Source: Prevotella sp. (GTDB lineage: Bacteria > Bacteroidota > Bacteroidia > Bacteroidales > Bacteroidaceae). Taken from it: a stretch of 6,615 nucleotides of DNA. The stretch is taken from NCBI GenBank assembly GCA_021204565.1, contig JAJPZE010000057.1:1-6615 (forward strand), in the 5' to 3' direction. The notes under the pieces were generated by a model. The model was not told the origin of the DNA and searched no databases. It was given only the letters and a program-made list of their open reading frames with translations. The number at the start of each line of letters is the position of its first letter. Positions within the stretch are counted from its first letter, which is position 1. Of this stretch, positions 1 to 4,698 are shown piece by piece. Both the position numbers and the translations under genes were made by a program.

Positions 1-93
1 GTATAAAAAACACATAACTTGTTGATTTTCAATATATTCCAAAATTTGCGAAAAATGGCGCAAAACTGCCCGTAATGCGTGTCGTGCGAATTT

Positions 94-125
94 CAAACGT
101 TAAATTTCGGCAGTGTGCAATCAAA
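94..125 (-). promoter_or_regulatory. weak candidate leftward promoter
   Basis: On the minus strand TTTG (125-122) is followed after about 20 bases by AACGTTTG (101-94), which resembles the Bacteroidota pair of -33 TTTG and -7 TAnnTTTG with one mismatch in the -7 box. It would drive a leftward gene beyond the window. Such short motifs occur by chance in AT-rich DNA, and no gene is visible to support it. Confidence 0.18.
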
Positions 126-144
126 TTAACAGTGTATCTTTTTC

Positions 145-152
145 TTAATTTG
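145..152 (+). promoter_or_regulatory. candidate -7 element upstream of the structured region
   Basis: TTAATTTG matches the Bacteroidota -7 consensus TAnnTTTG at all but the second base. Transcription starting five to seven bases downstream would begin near 158, exactly where the first element able to pair in the downstream region starts. A second, overlapping possibility is TATCTTTT at 135-142, also one mismatch from consensus. No clear -33 TTTG lies at the expected distance from either. Confidence 0.3.
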
Positions 153-157
153 CACAA

Positions 158-351
158 ATATGGAGACTAATGTCGGTCACGTCGGGCGCATACACCGGCG
201 TGTGCCGGACCTTTATGCGTCGGGCTTAAAGATGCATGTTTATAGGGTTTGCTCCATATCCTTTCCAGGCTGTAAACACCGCCGGAGGATGTCCAAACCC
301 AAAACACGAGCCGGGCAACAGGTTGTATCCCGCTGCCCGGCTTCGTCTTTT
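158..351 (+). ncRNA. candidate structured non-coding RNA, family unknown
   Basis: A GC-richer block of about 190 bases sits between a promoter-like AT-rich region and a terminator. Seen in the sequence: an eight-pair helix 185-192 with 214-221 enclosing a hairpin CCGGC (195-199)/GCCGG (204-208); a perfect seven-pair helix GGGTTTG (245-251) with CAAACCC (294-300) enclosing a bulged hairpin (258-290) in which ATCC pairs GGAT, TCC pairs GGA and GGC pairs GCC; then the terminator stem 309-342. ATATGGAG (158-165) is also complementary to CTCCATAT (252-259), partly in the internal loop, so a pseudoknot is possible. Length and setting suit a free-standing small RNA such as 6S RNA, but I see no helix joining the two ends as 6S has, so I do not name it. 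The nearest rightward protein gene starts at 1106, past the terminator, so a cis-acting leader for it is unlikely. It could be chance structure, a long 3' region of the rlpA-like gene, or a minus-strand leader of a gene to the left. Confidence 0.4.
301..351. terminator. bidirectional Rho-independent terminator
   Basis: A nine-pair GC-rich stem AGCCGGGCA (309-317) pairs with TGCCCGGCT (334-342) around a 16-base loop. On the + strand it is followed by TCGTCTTTT (343-351). On the minus strand it is followed by a T-run (complement of AAAA, 301-304). It can therefore end leftward transcription from the rlpA-like gene, whose stop codon lies 36 bases upstream of the stem, and rightward transcription of the candidate RNA. 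Confidence 0.75.
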
Positions 352-378
352 AAGCAATATTCGTTAATGAGCTAAGAG

Positions 379-852
379 TCAATACTCTTCGGTGATGTTG
401 TTGTCCGCCAACGAGCTCCAACGGTTGCTCGAGGCGCTAAGAAAATCATCAGGCGCAATATCCACGATGAATAGCGACGCGGGTACAGGCTGGTCTTCTT
501 CCTTTAATTCCTCCACTTTTACATTTGCCGTGCCGCTCCGGAGCATACCTAATTGCTCTGCGGCAGCGTAACTCACATCCACTACGCGGCTCCTTACATA
601 TGGTCCGCGATCATTTACTCTGACCACCGCTTCACTTCCGTTGTCGAGGTTCGTTACGCGCAACAGCGTGCCGAAAGGATAAGTGCGGTGCGCGCAAGTG
701 AACGCATCTGCCGTGCATTTCTCCCCGCTTGCGGTGAGGCGCCCGGTCAGATGACGGGAGTAAAACGATGCCTTGCCCCGTTGGCTCTGGGCATCTATCG
801 CAGAGAACGGAACCACGAAAAGCAAGGAAAGAATTAATAATTTTGTTTTCAA
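379..852 (-). CDS. rlpA: RlpA-like secreted protein (septal ring lytic transglycosylase family)
   Basis: The 157-residue product has a signal peptide (residues 1-21, hydrophobic core LLILSLLFVVPF, likely cut after IDA) and then one double-psi beta-barrel domain of the RlpA family (about 26-116). Family landmarks visible are GKASFYS near 26-32, LTASGE at 39-44, CAHRTYPFGT at 53-62, VTNLDNG at 66-72 and the signature VNDRGPY at 79-85, followed by VVDVS. His55 and Asp81 correspond to the residues thought to be catalytic in RlpA, which cleaves peptidoglycan strands lacking stem peptides. There is no lipobox cysteine and no SPOR domain: the remaining 40 residues are an acidic tail, so septal targeting as in E. 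coli RlpA is not indicated. The only usable start is TTG at 852, because an in-frame stop lies five codons upstream and no ATG precedes the signal peptide. The gene appears monocistronic, with its own promoter and terminator. Family is sure; enzymatic activity is inferred. Confidence 0.88.
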   Translation of the reverse strand: MKTKLLILSLLFVVPFSAIDAQSQRGKASFYSRHLTGRLTASGEKCTADAFTCAHRTYPFGTLLRVTNLDNGSEAVVRVNDRGPYVRSRVVDVSYAAAEQLGMLRSGTANVKVEELKEEDQPVPASLFIVDIAPDDFLSASSNRWSSLADNNITEEY

Positions 853-877
853 AACACTACAGAATTAAATCCGACTG

Positions 878-885
878 CAAAGGTA
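878..885 (-). promoter_or_regulatory. -7 promoter element of the rlpA-like gene
   Basis: Read on the minus strand this is TACCTTTG, a perfect match to the Bacteroidota sigma-ABfr -7 consensus TAnnTTTG. Transcription would start near 871, giving a leader of about 20 bases before the TTG start at 852. That spacing supports the start choice. No convincing -33 TTTG is seen upstream. Confidence 0.6.
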
Positions 886-894
886 ATGCGTTAT

Positions 895-926
895 TTTCGG
901 GCAGAGAAAGGCTTTTAATATCTTTA
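895..926 (+). promoter_or_regulatory. candidate promoter of the beta-helix lipoprotein gene
   Basis: TATCTTTA (919-926) differs from TAnnTTTG only at the last base. TTTC (895-898) lies 20 bases before it, where the -33 TTTG is expected. A start near 933 would give an untranslated leader of roughly 170 bases before the ATG at 1106. The leader contains a small hairpin, TCGTC/GACGA at 970-982. No better rightward promoter was found closer to the gene. Confidence 0.3.
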
Positions 927-1090
927 CGCATTTTTATCCAAAAATCATAACTTATATCAATATGAACTGTCGTCAAAGACGAATGATACGCAACATAAAA
1001 TGTATATCCGGCGATGCACAGGATGAGGAAATATCCGCGGTTATCATTAAACCGAAGCCGGGTTTGCACGTCAGAGTTGACAGATTACAA

Positions 1091-1095
1091 AGAGG
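1091..1095 (+). promoter_or_regulatory. ribosome binding site for the lipoprotein gene
   Basis: AGAGG lies ten bases before the ATG at 1106, in an A-rich stretch. Together with the signal peptide beginning at that ATG it decides the start, against the in-frame ATG at 962. Confidence 0.6.
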
Positions 1096-1105
1096 ATATA
1101 AAGAT

Positions 1106-2881
1106 ATGCCAGCATTTTCAAAATCGGTAATCATCTTTGCGGTTACGGCGTTAGTGTTGTGTGCCGTGTCGTGTTCAACCAACGACGACAGCAACTATGA
1201 CTTATCGGGATCTGATGTCGGAAATATCAACGCCGGCGGTTCGATGTCAACCGACCTGACAAGTAGCGAAGAATTATTTAATTTCGATGTTGCGCTGAAC
1301 GATGATTATCTGTCGGAGACGGATGATTACAACGCTTCGGACGAGGATTTCATAGAGAACACAACCTTTGCAACAACCCTGCCGATTGTATTCTCCGACG
1401 GCGCGGTAAGTTACGGCACGTTGCCCGACGGCGTGTCGGCAACCGTTTCCGGAGCAGACATCATCATCGATGCAACTACATCGGAGAATATCGTTTACCA
1501 ACTCTCCGGCACATCCTCCGACGGTATGTTTAAACTCTACAGCGACAGGAAATGCGCGGTAAACTTGTCCGGGCTGACCCTCACTAACGCTGACGGACCG
1601 GCTCTCAACATACAAACGAAAAAGCGCGTGTTTATAGCCATTGCCGATAATTCATCCAATACACTCTCCGACGGGACGACCTACGCCGACACGGGAGACG
1701 AGGACACGAAGGGCGTAATCTTCTCCGAAGGGCAGTTGGTGTTCAGCGGCGGCGGGCGGTTAAATATTAACGCGAACTGCAAGGCGGGTATCAGCAGCGA
1801 CCAATATCTCCGCTTCCGGCGGGGGAACGTTATTGATGTAAACGCCGTGTCGGGCAATGCGGTGCGCGGCAAGGACAGCTTGCTCGTCTCCGGAGGGGTG
1901 CTTAACATCAGCGTCAGCGGCTCGGGCAACAAGGGAATGAAGAGCGACGGACCGATTGCAATCAATGGCGGACGCACCACAATCATCGATACTGCCGATG
2001 CATATTACGACACCGACGACGCCGAAACGAAAGGTCCGGCGGGGATAAATGCCGACAGCGACTTCCGCATAACCGGCGGTCAGCTTTACATAAAAGCGAC
2101 GGGAAAGGGCGGTAAAGGCGTTACGACGGACGGCGATATGTCTCTCGGCGGCGGAATAATACGCGTCATCACCACCGGCACGAAGTATACTTACGGCTCG
2201 TCCGCGTCCCGTGCACCGATGCCCAATCAAGGCGGCGGAGGCTTTTTAGGCGGCTCTTCTTCGTCGTCGGATAATAACAAATCGCCGAAAGGGATACGTG
2301 CCGAGGGTACGATGAACATAACCGGCGGCGATATAATGTCGCGCACCACGGGCGGCGACGGTAGCGAAGCGGTAGAGGGAAAGGGGGTGATGAACATCAC
2401 GGGAGGCTCCGTCGGGGCGTATGCGTACGATGATGCGGTCAACTCCGGAGAGGCGATGACGCTCGCCGGAGGGGATGTCTTAGCGGTGTCAACCCGCAAC
2501 GACGGGCTCGACTCCAACGGGAATATGTATATAAAAGACGGCGTTATTACAACGTTCGGACTTGGCGAAGACGGCGTTGACGTTATCGAAGGGGGAACGC
2601 TGAGCATAACGGGGGGAACGTTGTTCTCCTTAGGCAACACGTATATGAACTCGCCTTCCGCGTCGGCAAGCACGCAGCCGTACTTTGCGGGAATGGTCTC
2701 CTCTCTTGCTTCCGGCGCGGCTGTAACGCTGACGGATAAGAGTTCCGGCAATACATTATTTAATTACACGATGCCGTTTTCCGTCTCCCGCGCATATCTG
2801 TTGATGTCGTTACCCTCGCTCGTAAAGGGTAATACGTACACGTTGACAATCGGTTCGAGCTCGCAAACAATTAATTTGTAA
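1106..2881 (+). CDS. surface lipoprotein with Cthe_2159/DUF4353-type carbohydrate-binding beta-helix
   Basis: The 591-residue product starts with a lipoprotein signal peptide (1-22), then Cys23 in the context AVSC. Acidic residues follow (STNDDS), resembling the signal that sends Bacteroidota lipoproteins to the cell surface. Residues 24-90 are a Ser/Asp/Asn/Glu-rich linker. From about 93 to the end is a repetitive domain of the Cthe_2159 family (DUF4353), a right-handed parallel beta-helix; the founding clostridial member binds cellulose and acidic polysaccharide. Rungs are marked by recurring Gly-Gly turns: VSGG 261, INGG 286, ITGG 322, LGGG 347, ITGG 405, ITGG 431, LAGG 453, ITGG 501. A Gly/Ser/Asn-rich loop (375-392) interrupts the helix. 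Asp-rich turns could bind calcium (inference). No enzyme motif is seen. An in-frame ATG at 962 would add 48 residues in front of the signal peptide and is rejected. The gene stands alone, divergent from the rlpA-like gene; no SusC/SusD pair or glycoside hydrolase is in view. Ligand unknown. Confidence 0.85.
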   Translation: MPAFSKSVIIFAVTALVLCAVSCSTNDDSNYDLSGSDVGNINAGGSMSTDLTSSEELFNFDVALNDDYLSETDDYNASDEDFIENTTFATTLPIVFSDGAVSYGTLPDGVSATVSGADIIIDATTSENIVYQLSGTSSDGMFKLYSDRKCAVNLSGLTLTNADGPALNIQTKKRVFIAIADNSSNTLSDGTTYADTGDEDTKGVIFSEGQLVFSGGGRLNINANCKAGISSDQYLRFRRGNVIDVNAVSGNAVRGKDSLLVSGGVLNISVSGSGNKGMKSDGPIAINGGRTTIIDTADAYYDTDDAETKGPAGINADSDFRITGGQLYIKATGKGGKGVTTDGDMSLGGGIIRVITTGTKYTYGSSASRAPMPNQGGGGFLGGSSSSSDNNKSPKGIRAEGTMNITGGDIMSRTTGGDGSEAVEGKGVMNITGGSVGAYAYDDAVNSGEAMTLAGGDVLAVSTRNDGLDSNGNMYIKDGVITTFGLGEDGVDVIEGGTLSITGGTLFSLGNTYMNSPSASASTQPYFAGMVSSLASGAAVTLTDKSSGNTLFNYTMPFSVSRAYLLMSLPSLVKGNTYTLTIGSSSQTINL

Positions 2882-2889
2882 CTTGCCGT

Positions 2890-2936
2890 ATATAAAAGGA
2901 GAGAGCGAATCAGCCCGGCAGCAGGTTCGCTCTCTC
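2890..2936 (-). terminator. terminator of the lptD-pepT-ndk block
   Basis: A perfect 11-pair inverted repeat, GAGAGAGCGAA (2899-2909) with TTCGCTCTCTC (2926-2936), encloses a 16-base loop. Read on the minus strand it starts 18 bases past the ndk stop codon and is followed by CCTTTTATATA, so it fits a Rho-independent terminator for the leftward block. On the + strand it lies 17 bases after the lipoprotein gene's stop but has no T-run behind it (ATATTCGTCC), so it would work only weakly for that convergent gene. Confidence 0.7.
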
Positions 2937-2954
2937 ATATTCGTCCGGACGAGT

Positions 2955-3416
2955 TTAATATTCGTCTACGGCGTAGAAAGATGCGAACATTTCGCGGGGG
3001 AAAGCGAATATCTCGCCGTCTTTGAAGAATCGTTTGAGCTCGGCTGCGGCGGTCTCGGGCGCATCGGAAGCGTGTACGATGTTCTCCTGGAAACTCATTG
3101 AATAGTCGCCGCGTATCGTTCCGGGCAATGCCTTGCGCCCGTTGGTCGAACCCGCAAGGGTGCGTACAACCTCTATTGCATTCGTCCCTTCAAGCGCGAG
3201 AGCTACGACCGGGGTCGACATCATAGAGTCTTTAATCCTTTGGAAGAACGGTTTGTCCGCCAGGTGTGCATAATGTTCATTAAGGAGTTCGTCGGTAAGT
3301 TGCATCATCTTCAGCCCCACTACTCTCAATCCTTTGCGCTCAAACCGGGCGATGATTTCGCCGATGAGGTTCCGCTTAACCGTACACGGTTTAAGCAATA
3401 CTAATGTCTTCTCCAT
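2955..3416 (-). CDS. ndk: nucleoside-diphosphate kinase
   Basis: This cytoplasmic enzyme moves the gamma-phosphate of ATP to other nucleoside diphosphates through a phospho-histidine intermediate, balancing NTP and dNTP pools. The 153 residues are a normal full length for a bacterial Ndk. Visible family residues are Lys9 in TLVLLKP, Tyr49 in EHYAHL, Phe58 of the nucleotide clamp, Arg85, Thr91, Arg102 in GTIRGDY, Asn112, and the active-site segment NIVHASD with catalytic His115, followed by Ser117, Asp118 and Glu121. The ATG at 3416 begins right at the family's first strand. The gene follows pepT by 10 bases (ATTAAAGAAC on the coding strand), too close for a separate promoter, so it is probably translated from the same transcript. 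It has no strong Shine-Dalgarno, as is common in Bacteroidota. It is the last gene before the hairpin at 2899-2936. Confidence 0.96.
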   Translation of the reverse strand: MEKTLVLLKPCTVKRNLIGEIIARFERKGLRVVGLKMMQLTDELLNEHYAHLADKPFFQRIKDSMMSTPVVALALEGTNAIEVVRTLAGSTNGRKALPGTIRGDYSMSFQENIVHASDAPETAAAELKRFFKDGEIFAFPREMFASFYAVDEY

Positions 3417-3426
3417 GTTCTTTAAT

Positions 3427-4668
3427 TTATTTATTGTTTAACAGGTTAGCCTCTCCGATCGCTTTGCATATCTCCACAATCACCGCCATAGCTTTCTCCA
3501 TCACCTGTATGGAGACGAATTCGTGTCTGCCGTGAAAGTTCACGCCGCCGGCGAAGATGTTAGGGCAGGGCAAGCCGCGGAACGACAGCTGCGCGCCGTC
3601 GGTGCCGCCGCGGATAGGTTGCACCTTGGCTTTGATGCCGCACCGGCGAAACGCCTCAAGACAGATATCTATCGTATACGGATGCCGGTCGATGATTTCT
3701 TTCATATTGTAGTATTGGTCGTAGATATTCGCCGTTACCGTCCCCGCGCCGTATTTATTGTTTAATTCGTCGACACACTGGTGCATGTACTTTTTACGCG
3801 CCTCGAAACGGTCGCGGTCGTGGTCGCGAATGATGATGTACATGGCGGCTTGCTCCGTCGTCGATGTTTGGGAAACGAGATGATAAAAGCCCTCCCGTCC
3901 TTCGGTCCTCTCGGGCGCTTCGTCTTCGGGAAGAGCGTTAAAGAGCTCCGCCGCCACACGAGACGCGTTAATCATCTTCCCTTTTGCGTACCCCGTATGC
4001 ACGCTGACGCCCCTTATCGTAATCTTTGCCGCGGCGGCGTTGAAGTTCTCGTATTCGAGTTCGCCTAAGTCGCCCCCGTCCATGGTGTACGCCCATGCGC
4101 AGCCGAACTTATCCACGTCGAAGAGTTTGGACCCCCGCCCGATCTCCTCGTCGGGGTTGAATGCGATGCGTATCTCCCCGTGCGGTATCTCGGACCGGTC
4201 TCTGAGGAAACACATTGCCTCCACTATCTCCGCTATTCCCGCCTTGTCGTCGGCTCCGAGAAGCGTTGTCCCGTCGGTTACTATCAGGTCTTCGCCCTTA
4301 TGCTCGAGCAGTTCGGGGAAGGTCTTCGGGGAGGAGATTACACCTTCGGAAAGGACGATGTCGCCGCCGTCGTAGTTGTTTATTATCCGCGGATTAACAT
4401 TAAAGCCGGAGCAGTCGGGGGAAGTGTCGTAGTGTGCGATAAAGCCTATTATCGGCACGTGCCTATCCTGGATATTACTCTTAAGCGTGGCGTAGATGTA
4501 TCCATTATCATCCAATTCGACATCGGAGAGCCCCTCGCGCACAAGTTCGTCGCGCAGGTAACGGGCGAAACGAAGTTGCTTCTCAGGGGTGGATGGCGTG
4601 GTCGCTGCGTCTTCGGCGGATTGTGTGTCGAAGCGCGTGTAGTTCAGAAATCGTTCGGTCAGGTTCAT
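3427..4668 (-). CDS. pepT: peptidase T (tripeptide aminopeptidase, M20B family)
   Basis: This cytoplasmic dizinc aminopeptidase removes the N-terminal residue of tripeptides, in the last steps of peptide use. The 413 residues match the usual length of about 410. Metal and catalytic residues are all in place: His79 and Asp81 in AHYDTSPD, bridging Asp140 in LLGADDKAG, general base Glu174 and metal ligand Glu175 in NPDEEIGRG, Asp197 in YTMDGGD and His379 in NFHGRHEF. The dimerisation/lid domain lies roughly between 210 and 325 and includes SVHTGYAKGKMINA with His224. Arg353 in IRGGTDGAQ is typical of peptidase T and separates it from other M20 members. The ATG at 4668 gives the standard N-terminus MNLTERFLNYTRFDTQS. 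It lies 30 bases after the lptD stop, across a very AT-rich gap without a clear promoter or Shine-Dalgarno, and 10 bases before ndk. No sign of damage. Confidence 0.96.
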   Translation of the reverse strand: MNLTERFLNYTRFDTQSAEDAATTPSTPEKQLRFARYLRDELVREGLSDVELDDNGYIYATLKSNIQDRHVPIIGFIAHYDTSPDCSGFNVNPRIINNYDGGDIVLSEGVISSPKTFPELLEHKGEDLIVTDGTTLLGADDKAGIAEIVEAMCFLRDRSEIPHGEIRIAFNPDEEIGRGSKLFDVDKFGCAWAYTMDGGDLGELEYENFNAAAAKITIRGVSVHTGYAKGKMINASRVAAELFNALPEDEAPERTEGREGFYHLVSQTSTTEQAAMYIIIRDHDRDRFEARKKYMHQCVDELNNKYGAGTVTANIYDQYYNMKEIIDRHPYTIDICLEAFRRCGIKAKVQPIRGGTDGAQLSFRGLPCPNIFAGGVNFHGRHEFVSIQVMEKAMAVIVEICKAIGEANLLNNK

Positions 4669-4698
4669 ATTCGTATATAATTATATTATGAGCTTGGG

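Larger units (their letters stand above)
1..157. other. AT-rich intergenic region without a protein gene
   Basis: This stretch is clearly more AT-rich than the sequence to its right, and no frame gives a convincing protein. It contains runs of A and T and several short inverted repeats: TTTGCG (45-50) with CGCAAA (59-64), and a near-dyad at 87-109 centred on AACGTT. It probably holds promoters: one reading right into the structured region from 158, and perhaps one reading left into a gene outside the window. A minus-strand ATG at 13-15 stays open to the window edge, but five codons are too few to call a gene. Confidence 0.5.

Noticed and set aside
45..64. Inverted repeat TTTGCG/CGCAAA as a terminator or operator
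   Set aside because: Six pairs with an eight-base loop and no proper T-run on either side; too weak to call.
158..351. Naming the candidate RNA as 6S RNA, SRP RNA or a riboswitch
   Set aside because: No end-to-end closing helix as in 6S, no SRP GGAAG/GCAGCC core, and none of the conserved core motifs of TPP, cobalamin, SAM or FMN riboswitches on either strand.
160..375. A 71-codon + strand reading frame
   Set aside because: It has no similarity I recognise, no ribosome binding site and a basic, Cys- and Arg-scattered composition; it runs through the terminator hairpin. The region is better explained as non-coding.
857..1069. A 70-codon minus-strand frame in the divergent intergenic region
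   Set aside because: It covers the rlpA promoter and the lipoprotein leader and shows no family features; the single hydrophobic stretch is not enough to call a membrane peptide.
962..1105. N-terminal extension of the lipoprotein gene from the ATG at 962
   Set aside because: It would place 48 residues before a clear lipoprotein signal peptide, and the downstream ATG has its own Shine-Dalgarno.
1681..2751. Long minus-strand open frames opposite the beta-helix gene (1681-1986, 1760-2230, 2227-2751)
   Set aside because: They are mirror frames of a GC-richer repetitive coding sequence; they contain no domain and have no promoter or ribosome site.
4180..4680. A 166-codon + strand frame opposite pepT
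   Set aside because: It lies entirely antisense to a fully conserved PepT and has no recognisable features.
4669..4698. Promoter in the AT-rich gap between lptD and pepT
   Set aside because: The gap has TATAATTATATA-like sequence but no TAnnTTTG or -33 element; AT-rich leaders without Shine-Dalgarno are normal before Bacteroidota genes.
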